NCBI RefSeq assembly: GCF_022348085.1
Contig: NZ_JAKRFN010000016.1
Location: 1 to 64,000 of the forward strand
From: Mycobacterium sp. PSTR-4-N
Lineage (GTDB): Bacteria; Actinomycetota; Actinomycetes; Mycobacteriales; Mycobacteriaceae
DNA length: 64,000 bases
Direction of reading: 5' to 3'
The notes below the pieces were generated by a model, which did no database searches, was not told the origin of the DNA, and worked only from the letters and a program-made list of their open reading frames with translations. Shown piece by piece: positions 16,998-25,788 of this stretch. The translations under genes and the position numbers were made by a program. Position 1 is the first letter of the stretch. Each line of letters begins with the position of its first letter.

Positions 16998-17947
16998 GCA
17001 CCGGCCTGCACCTGATCCTCGGTGACGAGGAGTTGCTCGTCGAACGCGCCGTCGCAGCGGTCCTGGCTCAGGCGCGCGCCTCGGCGGGCACCACCGACGT
17101 CCCGGTCGACCGCCTGCGGGCCGGGGAGGTCAGCGCCAGTGAGATCGCCGAGCTGCTCAGCCCGTCACTGTTCGCCGACGAACGCGTGGTCGTCCTCGAA
17201 TCTGCAGCCGAGGCGGGCAAGGAGGCGGTGGCCGTCATCGAGGGCGCCGCCGCTGATCTGCCCGAGGGCATGCTGCTGGTGGTCGTGCATTCCGGCGGCG
17301 GGCGGGCCAAGGCGCTCGCCGATCGGCTGAAGAAGCTCGGCGCCGAGGTCCACCCGTGCGCGCGGATCACCAAGGCCGCCGACCGCGTCGACTTCGTCCG
17401 CAAGGAGTTTCGCGCGCTGCGTACGAAGGTCTCCGATGACACCGTCGACGCGGTGATCGATGCCATCGGCTCGGATCTGCGGGAGCTGGCGTCGGCCTGC
17501 TCGCAGCTGGTGGCCGACACCGGCGGTGTGGTCGACGCTGCCGCGGTCCGGCGGTACCACTCCGGGAAAGCGGAGGTGAAGGGTTTCGACATCGCCGACA
17601 AGGCCGTCATCGGCGACGTCGCCGGGGCTGCCGAAGCGCTGCGCTGGGCGATGTTGGCCGGTGAACCGCACGTCGTGCTGGCCGATGCGCTCGCCGAGGC
17701 GGTCCACACGATCGCACGGGTGGCGCCGTTGTCGGGTGATCCCTATCGGCTCGCCGGAGAACTCGGCATGCCGCCCTGGCGCGTGCAGAAGGCGCAGAAA
17801 CAGGCGCGACGATGGTCGCGGGATTCCGTGGCCGAAGCGCTGCGTCTGGTGGCAGCGCTCAACGCCGACGTCAAAGGCGCGGCGGCAGATGCCGACTACG
17901 CGCTGGAGAACGCGGTGCGCTCGGTCGCCTCACTGGTCAGCGACTGA
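16994..17947 (+). CDS. holA: DNA polymerase III delta subunit
   Basis: HolA is the clamp-loader subunit that opens the beta sliding clamp. GTG 16994, overlapping the comEC stop as GTGA, gives 317 residues, the usual size. The N-terminus LHLILGDEELLVERAV, the segment LFADERVVVLESA, and the C-terminal GMPPWRVQKAQKQARRW are typical of the family. The frame is open far upstream, but those residues are an out-of-frame reading of comEC. It ends 10 bases before the convergent rpsT stop. Confidence 0.92.
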   Translation: MSTGLHLILGDEELLVERAVAAVLAQARASAGTTDVPVDRLRAGEVSASEIAELLSPSLFADERVVVLESAAEAGKEAVAVIEGAAADLPEGMLLVVVHSGGGRAKALADRLKKLGAEVHPCARITKAADRVDFVRKEFRALRTKVSDDTVDAVIDAIGSDLRELASACSQLVADTGGVVDAAAVRRYHSGKAEVKGFDIADKAVIGDVAGAAEALRWAMLAGEPHVVLADALAEAVHTIARVAPLSGDPYRLAGELGMPPWRVQKAQKQARRWSRDSVAEALRLVAALNADVKGAAADADYALENAVRSVASLVSD

Positions 17948-17956
17948 GGCGGCGCG

Positions 17957-18217
17957 TCAGATCTTGTTGAGCGCCTTGGCCAGCGCCGACTTGCGGTTGG
18001 CGGCCTGGTTCTTGTGGATGACGCCCTTGCTGGCCGCCTTGTCGAGCTTGCGGCTGGTCGAGAGCAGCAACGCGCCGGCCTTGTCCTTGTCACCGGCCTC
18101 GACGGCCTCCCGGAACCCGCGGACCGCCGTGTGAAGCGACGACTTCACCGACTTGTTGCGCAGTCTGCGGCGCTCGTTGGTGCGGTTCCGCTTCTCCTGC
18201 GACTTGATGTTGGCCAC
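17957..18217 (-). CDS. rpsT: 30S ribosomal protein S20
   Basis: This 86-residue, Lys/Arg-rich helical protein begins ANIKSQEKRNRTNERRRLRNK and ends ANRKSALAKALNKI, which is diagnostic for S20, a primary 16S rRNA-binding protein of the small subunit. The start is GTG 18217. It is monocistronic and convergent with holA, with its own promoter upstream (see 18290-18319). Position next to holA is conserved in mycobacteria. Confidence 0.97.
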   Translation of the reverse strand: MANIKSQEKRNRTNERRRLRNKSVKSSLHTAVRGFREAVEAGDKDKAGALLLSTSRKLDKAASKGVIHKNQAANRKSALAKALNKI

Positions 18218-18289
18218 GCGTGTAATCCTTCGGCAATCTCGACGGGTTGGGATGAGTCTGGGGGCGCCCGCGGGGGGCAGCGACTGTTC

Positions 18290-18319
18290 AGGTTAGCAGC
18301 GAGCGAGTACATCACCCAA
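18290..18319 (-). promoter_or_regulatory. Putative sigma-70-type promoter of rpsT
   Basis: On the minus strand, TTGGGT (18319-18314) and TAACCT (18295-18290) are separated by 18 bases, a reasonable housekeeping -35/-10 pair. Transcription would begin near 18283 and leave a leader of about 65 bases before the GTG at 18217. The rest of the 18218-18428 gap serves the divergent ATP-grasp gene; I see no structured RNA in it. Confidence 0.45.
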
Positions 18320-18428
18320 AACGGAGGCCACTGGCCTGCCGAAACGGCGGAAATGCTGCAGCATGGCAAGGTGCGTGTCTGGAGTACATGCACAGCGCAC
18401 GTCTGCGTACGGGAGGAGCACGAGAGCT

Positions 18429-20060
18429 TTGCCGACAGAAACCGCACGAACCACACGCACCACCAAGCCGACCCGACGGCACGAGGGCATCTTCGGCGGA
18501 TACAACAAACTCGGCACCTACGCCCAGGCATTCGACGAGATGTTCGATGCCAATGGCACCGTGCGCGGCCCCTACAAGGGCATCCACAAAGAGCTGGCCC
18601 CTGCCGACGTGGCCGACCTCGAGGCCCGCTCCGACGCGCTGGACCGCGCCTTCATCGACCAGGGCATCACGTTCTCGCTGTCCGGGCAGGAGCGACCTTT
18701 CCCGCTCGACCTCGTCCCTCGGGTCATCTCCGCGGCTGAGTGGACGCGCCTCGAGCGCGGAATCCGCCAGCGGGTCCAGGCCCTGGAGATGTACCTCGAC
18801 GACATCTACGGCGAGCAGGAGATCCTGCGCGACGGAGTGATTCCGCGCCGGCTCGTCACGTCGTGCGAACACTTCCACCGCGAGGCCGTCGGCATCATCC
18901 CGCCCAACGGGGTGCGCATCCACGTCGCCGGTATCGACCTCATCCGCGACGCGCAGGGGACGTGGCGTGTGCTGGAGGACAACCTCCGGTCCCCATCCGG
19001 GGTGTCCTACGTGATGGAGAACCGCCGCACGATGGCGCGGGTGTTCCCGAACCTGTTCGCCACCCACCGGGTGCGCGCCGTCGGTGACTACTCGTCGCAC
19101 CTGCTGCGCGCGTTGCGCAACGCAGCGGCCAACAACGTCGCCGATCCCACCGTCGTCGTGCTCACCCCCGGGGTCTACAACTCGGCGTACTTCGAGCATT
19201 CGCTGCTCGCCCGGCAGATGGGCGTCGAGCTCGTCGAGGGTCGCGACCTGTTCTGCCGCGACAACACCGTGTACATGCGCACCACCGAGGGGGAGCGCCA
19301 GGTCGATGTGATCTATCGCCGCATCGACGACGATTTCCTCGATCCGATGCAGTTCAAGCCCGATTCGGTACTCGGCGTGGCGGGCATCCTCAACGCCGCC
19401 CGCGCGGGCAACGTCGTGATCTCCAGCGCCGTGGGCAACGGAGTAGGAGACGACAAGCTCGTCTACACCTACGTGCCCACGATCATCGAGTACTACCTCG
19501 GCGAGAAGCCGCTGCTCGCCAATGTCGACACCTATCGCTGCTGGCTCGACGAGGAACGCGAAGAGGTGCTCGACCGCATCGACGAGCTGGTCATCAAACC
19601 CGTCGAGGGCTCCGGCGGCTACGGCATCGTGTTCGGGCCCGACGCGTCGGCCAAGGAGCTCGCGACGATCACCCGCAAGATCAACGCGGACCCGCGAGGC
19701 TGGATCGCCCAGCCGGTCATGCAGCTCTCCACGGTGCCGACGCAGATCGACGACGAACTCGCACCCCGCCACGTCGACCTGCGACCCTTCGCGGTCAACG
19801 ACGGAGACGACGTCTACGTGCTTCCCGGTGGGCTGACCCGGGTGGCGCTGCCCGAAGGATCGTTGGTGGTGAACTCCAGCCAGGGTGGTGGCTCGAAGGA
19901 CACCTGGGTGCTGGCCTCGCGCACGTCGGTCGCCGACCGTGAACTGGGCGCCGCCGAGGTGGTGCGCTCCCTGCCCCGGGCGGCGGCCACCAAGAACGGC
20001 AGCCGCAACGGCAAGGCCGAGTCCAGTCACGACCAGCAGCAACAACAGCAGCAGCAGTAG
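18429..20060 (+). CDS. Circularly permuted ATP-grasp protein (DUF404/DUF407 type)
   Basis: The 543-residue product matches the circularly permuted ATP-grasp family (Rv2411c-like), with segments such as EGIFGGYNKLGTYAQAFDEM near the N-terminus, RVLEDNLRSPSGVSYVMENR, VIYRRIDDDFLDP and KPVEGSGGYGIVFGP. ATP-grasp enzymes ligate a carboxylate to an amine through an acyl-phosphate; the substrate here is unknown. TTG 18429 was chosen because GGAGGAG (18412-18418) lies 10 bases upstream; ATG 18363 would add 22 residues with a poor ribosome site. The C-terminus is eight glutamines. It forms a unit with the alpha-E and transglutaminase genes, so the three probably build or process a peptide-like bond together. 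Confidence 0.85.
   Translation: MPTETARTTRTTKPTRRHEGIFGGYNKLGTYAQAFDEMFDANGTVRGPYKGIHKELAPADVADLEARSDALDRAFIDQGITFSLSGQERPFPLDLVPRVISAAEWTRLERGIRQRVQALEMYLDDIYGEQEILRDGVIPRRLVTSCEHFHREAVGIIPPNGVRIHVAGIDLIRDAQGTWRVLEDNLRSPSGVSYVMENRRTMARVFPNLFATHRVRAVGDYSSHLLRALRNAAANNVADPTVVVLTPGVYNSAYFEHSLLARQMGVELVEGRDLFCRDNTVYMRTTEGERQVDVIYRRIDDDFLDPMQFKPDSVLGVAGILNAARAGNVVISSAVGNGVGDDKLVYTYVPTIIEYYLGEKPLLANVDTYRCWLDEEREEVLDRIDELVIKPVEGSGGYGIVFGPDASAKELATITRKINADPRGWIAQPVMQLSTVPTQIDDELAPRHVDLRPFAVNDGDDVYVLPGGLTRVALPEGSLVVNSSQGGGSKDTWVLASRTSVADRELGAAEVVRSLPRAAATKNGSRNGKAESSHDQQQQQQQQ
20034..20057 (+). repeat. CAG/CAA polyglutamine microsatellite at a protein C-terminus
   Basis: Eight consecutive glutamine codons (CAG and CAA mixed) precede the stop of the ATP-grasp gene. 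Such a trinucleotide run is uncommon in this genome type and could vary in length between strains by slippage without shifting the frame. Confidence 0.8.
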
Positions 20061-20072
20061 GGGAGGGCGACG

Positions 20073-21047
20073 ATGCTGGCCAGAAACGCCGAATCTCTCT
20101 ACTGGATCGGGCGCTACGTGGAGCGCGCCGACGACACCGCACGCATCCTCGACGTCACGGTGCACCAACTCTTGGAGGATTCCAGCGTCGACCCCGACCA
20201 GGCGTCGCGCACCCTGCTGCGGGTGCTGGGCATGGATCCGCCCGACGAGGTGCTCGACGTGTGGTCGTTGACCGACCTCGTGGCCTTCAGCCGGGAGACC
20301 TACGGCGGCTGCTCGATCGTCGAGGCCATCTCGGCCGCCCGGGAAAACGCCCGCGGCGCACGCGAAGTCACCTCCACCGAGATCTGGGAGTGCCTGAACA
20401 CCACCTACAACGCCCTGGCCGAACGGGAACGCGCCGCCAAACGGCTCGGCCCGCACGAATTCCTGTCCTACGTGGAGGGCCGCGCCGCGATGTTCGCCGG
20501 GTTGGCCGACTCCACGCTGTCGCGCGACGACGGTTACCGCTTCATGGTGCTCGGACGCGCACTGGAGCGGGTGGACATGACGGTTCGTCTGCTGCTGTCC
20601 CGGGTCGGTGACAGCGCGTCGTCGCCCGCATGGGTCACGCTGCTGCGCTCCGCCGGTGCCCATGACACCTATCTGCGGACCTACCGCGGCGCCCTCGACG
20701 CCGGCCGCGTCGTCGAATTCATGTTGTTGGACCGGCTGTTCCCGCGGTCCATCTTCTATTCGCTCAGGCTCGCCGAACACAGCCTCGACGAGCTGATGAA
20801 CCGGCCGCACGGACGTCTCGGCGCCACCGCCGAAGCGCAGCTACTGCTGGGCCGCGCGCGCAGCGAGTTGGAATTCCTGCGGCCCGGGGTGCTGCTCGAA
20901 TCGCTCGAGGAACGCTTGGCCGCGCTCCAGAAGACGTGTTTCGACGTGGGAGAGTCGGTGGCGCTGCAGTACTTCCACTCCGCGCCGTGGGTGGCGTGGA
21001 CAGATGCCGGGCGCAATGCACTGGTGATCGAAGAAGGGGAGATCTGA
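20073..21047 (+). CDS. Alpha-E domain protein (DUF403)
   Basis: The 324-residue product is all-helical and begins LARNAESLYWIGRYVERADDTAR, the hallmark of the alpha-E (DUF403) family, matching Rv2410c in size. It starts 12 bases after the ATP-grasp stop with GGGAGGG upstream. Alpha-E proteins occur beside circularly permuted ATP-grasp enzymes and transglutaminases across bacteria, and with the proteasome-like Anbu peptidase in proteobacteria. They are thought to form a peptide-tagging or modification system. No Anbu-like gene is present in this window. Confidence 0.85.
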   Translation: MLARNAESLYWIGRYVERADDTARILDVTVHQLLEDSSVDPDQASRTLLRVLGMDPPDEVLDVWSLTDLVAFSRETYGGCSIVEAISAARENARGAREVTSTEIWECLNTTYNALAERERAAKRLGPHEFLSYVEGRAAMFAGLADSTLSRDDGYRFMVLGRALERVDMTVRLLLSRVGDSASSPAWVTLLRSAGAHDTYLRTYRGALDAGRVVEFMLLDRLFPRSIFYSLRLAEHSLDELMNRPHGRLGATAEAQLLLGRARSELEFLRPGVLLESLEERLAALQKTCFDVGESVALQYFHSAPWVAWTDAGRNALVIEEGEI

Positions 21048-21114
21048 GGCCGATGAGCCTGTCGCGCAGCGATGAGCCCTCGGGCGAAGAGCAGACCACG
21101 AAGAGGAGCAGATA

Positions 21115-21954
21115 ATGTGGCGGATGCGCGTGGTCCACTCGACCGGCTACGCCTACAAGTCCCCGGTCACCGCGTCGTTCAACGAGGCGCGGCTCACGCC
21201 GCGCTCGGACTCGCGGCAGAACGTCATCCTCAATCGGGTGGAGACCGTTCCGGCGACCCGGTCCTACCGCTATGTCGACTACTGGGGCACCGCGGTCACC
21301 GCGTTCGACCTGCACGCACCGCACACCGAGCTCGAGGTGACCGCGTCGTCGGTGGTGGAGACGGATCGGCCCGAGGCGCCGGCGGAGAAGGTGTCCTGGA
21401 CCGACCTCGCCGGCGAGGCCGTCATCGACCGCTACGACGAGGTGCTGGCACCCACCCACTACGTGCCGGCCAGCAAGCGCATCGAACGCGTCGGCCGGCG
21501 CATCGCCAAGTACCACGACCCCGCCGAAGCGGTGATCGAGGCGGCGCGCTGGGTGCAGGGCGAACTGCAGTACGTGCCGGGGACCACCGGCGTGCACACC
21601 TCCGGTGTCGATGCGTTGCGCGAAGGCAAGGGAGTCTGCCAAGACTTCGCGCATCTGACCCTGATGTTGTTGCGCGGCATGGGTATTCCGTCCCGCTATG
21701 TGTCCGGTTACCTGCATCCGCAGCGCGAGGCGCAGATCGGCGAGACGATCGACGGGCAGAGCCACGCGTGGATTCAGGCGTGGACCGGGGAATGGTGGCA
21801 CTACGACCCCACCAACGACACCGAGATCACCGAGCAGTACATCAGCGTCGGTGTGGGCCGTGACTATGCAGACGTCACCCCCCTCAAGGGCATCTACTCG
21901 GGCGAGGGATCGACGGATCTGGACGTCATCGTGGAGATCACCCGGCTGGCTTGA
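21115..21954 (+). CDS. Transglutaminase-like cysteine peptidase family protein
   Basis: The 279-residue protein has an N-terminal bacterial transglutaminase-associated region (MRVVHSTGYAY...) and a catalytic triad that can be read directly: Cys in GKGVCQDFAHL (~residue 178), His in GQSHAWIQAW (~219) and Asp in WHYDPTN (~234). It probably cleaves or transfers an amide bond. ATG 21115 is preceded by AGAGGAG, and a 20-codon open frame runs into it (see 21053-21115). Its 3' end overlaps the convergent RNase Z-like gene by 17 bases. It is the third member of the ATP-grasp/alpha-E/transglutaminase unit (Rv2409c-like). Confidence 0.88.
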   Translation: MWRMRVVHSTGYAYKSPVTASFNEARLTPRSDSRQNVILNRVETVPATRSYRYVDYWGTAVTAFDLHAPHTELEVTASSVVETDRPEAPAEKVSWTDLAGEAVIDRYDEVLAPTHYVPASKRIERVGRRIAKYHDPAEAVIEAARWVQGELQYVPGTTGVHTSGVDALREGKGVCQDFAHLTLMLLRGMGIPSRYVSGYLHPQREAQIGETIDGQSHAWIQAWTGEWWHYDPTNDTEITEQYISVGVGRDYADVTPLKGIYSGEGSTDLDVIVEITRLA

Positions 21955-22798
21955 CGCACACCCCCGGGTGCACCTCCACCCGGTGCAGATCGTCGCCGAT
22001 CTCGATCTGACGGTCGAACGCCGTCGCCGCCAGCGCCCGCCAGTCGTCCTCCTGGCCGGGCACCAGCGCGGGCACGTAGTGCGTCAGGATCAGGATGCCG
22101 ACGCCGGCGCGCGCCGCGGTCTCGGCGGCCTGCTGCACCGAGGAGTGGTAGTCGCAGATGTCGCGGATGCGTTGCACCGGCATCGCGTCGATCAGGTCCT
22201 TTCGGATCACGGTGTGCACCAATGCGCCTGCCCCAGCGGCCAATTCGTCTAGACCGGTGCACGGCACGGTGTCCCCGGCCAAGACCACCGAGGCGCCGTT
22301 GTGCTCGATGCGGAACCCGATGGTCGGCGCGACCGGGCGGTGGTCCGTGGGGCCGACGACGATTCGCACGCCGTCACGGCCCCACACCACCCCACCGGTC
22401 ACCTCCTCGACCTCCACCGGAGGCGGCGCGGTCAGGTCGGCGTGGTGGGCGATGCGGTAGCCGATGTCGAACTGCAGCGCTTCCAGCGTCTTCTGAACGA
22501 CCTCGGCGGTCCCGGGCGGGCCGATGATCGGAAGCGGCGTCAGGTCGGGCGCGAAGTTGCCCACCCAACGGCTGATCAGGACGTCGCCCAGATCGGTGAT
22601 GTGGTCGCTGTGCAGGTGGGTCAGCAGCAGCGCGGTCAGGTTGTTCGCGTTGACCCCGATCGCCGCGGCGCGCTGCAGAACACCGCGGCCGCAATCGACG
22701 AGGAACGTCTGCCCGCCCGCGCGGACGAGTGTCGACGGCCCCGCGCGGCGAGGGTCGGGGATGGGGCTGCCGGTGCCGAGCAGGGTCACTTCGATCAT
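21938..22798 (-). CDS. Metallo-beta-lactamase fold hydrolase, RNase Z-like
   Basis: The 286-residue product has the MBL zinc motif THLHSDH (~residues 60-66), the N-terminal EVTLLGTGSPIPDPRRAGPS loop typical of RNase Z/ElaC and arylsulfatase-like relatives, a VDCGRG turn, AGDTVPC, and a late LTHYVP histidine. It matches Rv2407 by position. The likely role is 3'-end processing of tRNA precursors, though related folds cleave other phosphodiesters or sulfate esters. Convergent overlap with the transglutaminase gene is 17 bases. Confidence 0.8.
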   Translation of the reverse strand: MIEVTLLGTGSPIPDPRRAGPSTLVRAGGQTFLVDCGRGVLQRAAAIGVNANNLTALLLTHLHSDHITDLGDVLISRWVGNFAPDLTPLPIIGPPGTAEVVQKTLEALQFDIGYRIAHHADLTAPPPVEVEEVTGGVVWGRDGVRIVVGPTDHRPVAPTIGFRIEHNGASVVLAGDTVPCTGLDELAAGAGALVHTVIRKDLIDAMPVQRIRDICDYHSSVQQAAETAARAGVGILILTHYVPALVPGQEDDWRALAATAFDRQIEIGDDLHRVEVHPGVCVKPAG

Positions 22799-22838
22799 GG
22801 AGCAGGTATACCGCCAGGACAGCGTCGGCGCGGCGCAA

Positions 22839-23861
22839 TCACAGCTCGGTCGTGTTCTCGTCGCTGCTCGACCGCACCGCCGCAGTGTCGGCGTAACGAC
22901 CGCCGGTCACGGCGTCGCCTGCGCGCCCGAGTGCGCTGACCTGTTCGGCCGTCAGCGCCACCGTCAGGGACCCCAGGTTCTCGTCGATGCGGGCCGCCCG
23001 CCGGGTCCCGGGGATCGGCACGCCGGCCACGCCGAGTTCCTCCGCCCGGTGGCGGAGCCACGCGAGCGCCACCTGGGCTGCGGTGGCGCCGACGTCGCCG
23101 GCGACCTCTCCGATGGCGTCCACCACGCGCTGATTCGCCTCCAGCGCACCGTCGGCGAACCGCGGCATCGTGCGGCGGAAGTCGGTAGCGGAGATGTCGG
23201 CGGCGGAACGCACCGTGCCGGTCAGGAACCCTCGGCCCAGCGGGGAGAACGGCACGATGCCGACGCCCAGTTCGGCGGCCACGGGTGCGATCTGGGCCTC
23301 GATGTCGCGAGTCCAGATCGACCATTCGCTCTGCAGGGCGGCGATCGGATGCACGGCGTGGGCGGCCCGGAGCTCGTCTGCCGAGACCTCGGAGAGCCCG
23401 AGGTGGCGGACCTTGCCTGCGCGCACCAACTCGGCCATGGCGCCCACCGTCTCCGCGATCGGCACCGCGGGGTCGCGCCGGTGCAGGTAGTACAGGTCCA
23501 CGACGTCGGTCTGCAGGCGCTGCAGGCTCTCGTCGATGCACTGCCGCACGTAGGACGCGTCGCCGCGCACGGTGACGCGGCCCCGGGTGCCCGCCGGGTT
23601 GGCGACGATGCCGAACTTGGTGGCCAACGTGACGTCGTCACGGCGGTCCGCGAGCAGACGCGCGATGAGACGCTCGTTGTCGCCTGACCCGTAGACGTTG
23701 GCGGTGTCGATGAACGTGACCCCGACGTCGACCGCGTGATGCAGCGTGGCCAGCGACTCGGCGTCGTCGACCGCGCCGCCGTACACCGGCGTCAGCGCCA
23801 TCCCGCCGAACCCCAGAGCGCTGACGGTCAGATGGTCGCCCAGGGTGATCGAGTGTGTCAT
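22839..23861 (-). CDS. Aldo/keto reductase
   Basis: The 340-residue protein shows the aldo/keto reductase barrel: GFGGMALTPVYG, the catalytic Asp and Tyr in FIDTANVYGSGDNE (~48-61), a Lys in ATKFG, and DLYYLHRRDP around the conserved His. It reduces aldehydes or ketones with NADPH. ATG 23861 follows GGAGGA (23867-23871 region) and gives the usual family N-terminus; an upstream start would add 18 unrelated residues. It ends 40 bases before the RNase Z-like start and is divergent from the CBS gene. Confidence 0.87.
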   Translation of the reverse strand: MTHSITLGDHLTVSALGFGGMALTPVYGGAVDDAESLATLHHAVDVGVTFIDTANVYGSGDNERLIARLLADRRDDVTLATKFGIVANPAGTRGRVTVRGDASYVRQCIDESLQRLQTDVVDLYYLHRRDPAVPIAETVGAMAELVRAGKVRHLGLSEVSADELRAAHAVHPIAALQSEWSIWTRDIEAQIAPVAAELGVGIVPFSPLGRGFLTGTVRSAADISATDFRRTMPRFADGALEANQRVVDAIGEVAGDVGATAAQVALAWLRHRAEELGVAGVPIPGTRRAARIDENLGSLTVALTAEQVSALGRAGDAVTGGRYADTAAVRSSSDENTTEL

Positions 23862-23972
23862 GCGGTCCTCCCGATGGTCGTCGTCTTCGAAGGGGCAACC
23901 GATCCGGCGCGGCATTCTGTTCCGGCGCTCGCTGGGAGTACCCTGAGTGAGCTACATCACAAGGAGGTGGCG

Positions 23973-24401
23973 ATGCGTATCTCCGACGTTCTGCGCGTCA
24001 AAGGCGCCGCGGTCGCGACCATCACTCCCGACACGTCGGTGGCGGGGCTGCTCACGGAGTTGGCGGTGCACAACATCGGCGCAATGGTGGTGGTGTCCGA
24101 GGAGGGGTTGCAGGGCATCGTCTCGGAGCGCGACGTGGTGCGCGGTTTGCACGAGATCGGTGCCGAGCTGCTGCGCCGCCCCGTCGCCGACATCATGACG
24201 ACCGTGGTCGCGACGTGCGGACCCGATGATTCGGTGGACAGCCTGAGCGCGTTGATGACCACCAACCGGGTGCGACACGTGCCCGTCGTCGTCGATGGCC
24301 GGCTGCGCGGCATCGTCAGCATCGGGGACGTGGTGAAGACCCGCATGGAGGAGCTCGAGCGCGAGCAACAGCGGTTGCAGGACTACATCACCCAGGGATG
24401 A
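23973..24401 (+). CDS. CBS-domain pair protein
   Basis: The 142-residue product is two tandem CBS domains, with GIVSERDVVRGL in the first and GIVSIGDVVKTR in the second. Such stand-alone pairs bind adenine nucleotides and act as energy sensors. ATG 23973 has a strong AAGGAGG (23961-23967) five bases upstream and gives exactly the length I recall for Rv2406c. Its 3' end overlaps the convergent monooxygenase gene by 14 bases. Confidence 0.9.
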   Translation: MRISDVLRVKGAAVATITPDTSVAGLLTELAVHNIGAMVVVSEEGLQGIVSERDVVRGLHEIGAELLRRPVADIMTTVVATCGPDDSVDSLSALMTTNRVRHVPVVVDGRLRGIVSIGDVVKTRMEELEREQQRLQDYITQG

Positions 24402-25788
24402 CGGGGTCCAGCAGCGAGTTGTCGGCGAAGGCACCCCGGTAGGCAGCAGCAGGGTGGCTGTCGGGAAGCCGGTCACCGCGGCCGAACAACTTGTGCCGCA
24501 GCGTCCCCGACTTGTCGGTGGCGATCAGTCCGCGCTCCCGCAGGGTCGGGAACAGGCGGTCCGCTGTCTCCTGGAACGAGCCCGGCACCGTCGCGTGGTA
24601 CACGTTGATGCCGTCGACCCCTGCTTCCCGCCATTGTTCGAGCTGATCGGCGATCTCGTCGGCGGTGCCGACGACCCGATTGGCCCCTTCGAGCACCCAA
24701 GCCAGGTCACGGATCGTCGGCTCCACATTGCCCGACGCTTCAGCGGCCCATCGAGCGAAACCCTGCACTCCGGTGAACTCGCCGAGCTGGCTGATGGGCG
24801 TGTCGAGTGGGAGATGGCCTGCGTCCACACCCGCGTCGCCGAGGGCATGCAGCGCAACGCCTTCCAGGTCGAGATGGCGTTTGATCTCGTCGTGGCGCCT
24901 CACCGCGTCGCGGTGAGTGTCACCGACGACGAACGACAGGCCCTGCGCGAACGCGATGTCGCCCGGATCCCGGCCGTGGTCGGCTGCCAGCGCCCGAGTT
25001 TCGTTGGTCAGCGCATGGGCGGCCGCCGGGTCCGGGCTGCTGATGTAGACACCCTCGGCGTTACGGGCCGAAAACAGCTGGCCTGCAGGCGACGCGCCGG
25101 CCTGGAACAGCACCGGCGTGCGCTGCGGCGACGGCGACGAGAAATGGGGCCCCTCGACCGAGTATCGCTTGCCGACGTGATGGATACGGTGGATGCCGGC
25201 CGGATCGGAGTGCACCCCGCGCTCCTTGTCCTGGACGAGCGCGTCCTCGTCCCACGACCCCTCCCACAGCTTGTAGGCGACGTCGACGTATTCGTAGGCC
25301 CAGTCGTAGCGATCGTCGTGACCCAGGGTGCCGTCGTAGCCGAAACTGCGGAACATGTTGGCATTGAAGCTCGTCACGACGTTCCAGCCGAGCCGCCCGT
25401 CGGTGTAGTGGTCCAGCGATGACATCTTGCGAGCGAAGTTGAACGGGTGGTCCTGCACGATCGAACTGGTGAACACGATGCCCAGGTTCTCGGTGACCAC
25501 CGCCAGCGCCGACGCCAGCGACGACGGGTCGTTGACCGGAACCTGGATACCGCCCTCGACAGCCTTGCGCCAGTTGCCGTTCCACGGTGCGCGCAGCCCG
25601 AACACGTCGGCGAAGAACAGCAGATCGTAGCCGGCCTTCTCGACGCTCGAGGCCAGCGACGTCCAGTGCCGTAGCTTGTTGAACTCGTGGTTGCGAGCCT
25701 CGGGCGCCCGCCACAGCCCGTGCAGCACATGGGAGGCGGTGTTCATCACGAACGCCGAGTAGAACAGGGGCCGCTTGGCGCCGGTCAC
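24388..25788 (-). CDS. LLM-class FMN-dependent monooxygenase, NtaA/SnaA/DszA type
   Basis: The 466-residue protein belongs to the larger branch of luciferase-like monooxygenases (nitrilotriacetate, pristinamycin and dibenzothiophene-sulfone monooxygenases). It has AFVMNTASHVLHGLWR at the N-terminus, FADVFGLR, GRLGWNVVTSFN and PVLFQAGASPAGQ. These enzymes need reduced FMN from a separate reductase, which is not encoded nearby. The start GTG 25788 overlaps the MetQ-like stop as GTGA, so it is the last gene of the importer operon. The company of a methionine-type importer and an SsuD-like enzyme suggests oxidation of an organosulfur compound. Confidence 0.82.
   Translation of the reverse strand: MTGAKRPLFYSAFVMNTASHVLHGLWRAPEARNHEFNKLRHWTSLASSVEKAGYDLLFFADVFGLRAPWNGNWRKAVEGGIQVPVNDPSSLASALAVVTENLGIVFTSSIVQDHPFNFARKMSSLDHYTDGRLGWNVVTSFNANMFRSFGYDGTLGHDDRYDWAYEYVDVAYKLWEGSWDEDALVQDKERGVHSDPAGIHRIHHVGKRYSVEGPHFSSPSPQRTPVLFQAGASPAGQLFSARNAEGVYISSPDPAAAHALTNETRALAADHGRDPGDIAFAQGLSFVVGDTHRDAVRRHDEIKRHLDLEGVALHALGDAGVDAGHLPLDTPISQLGEFTGVQGFARWAAEASGNVEPTIRDLAWVLEGANRVVGTADEIADQLEQWREAGVDGINVYHATVPGSFQETADRLFPTLRERGLIATDKSGTLRHKLFGRGDRLPDSHPAAAYRGAFADNSLLDPVIPG

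Noticed and set aside
18312..20810. An 832-codon open frame on the minus strand
   Set aside because: It is antisense to the ATP-grasp and alpha-E genes, whose family motifs and ribosome sites are clear.
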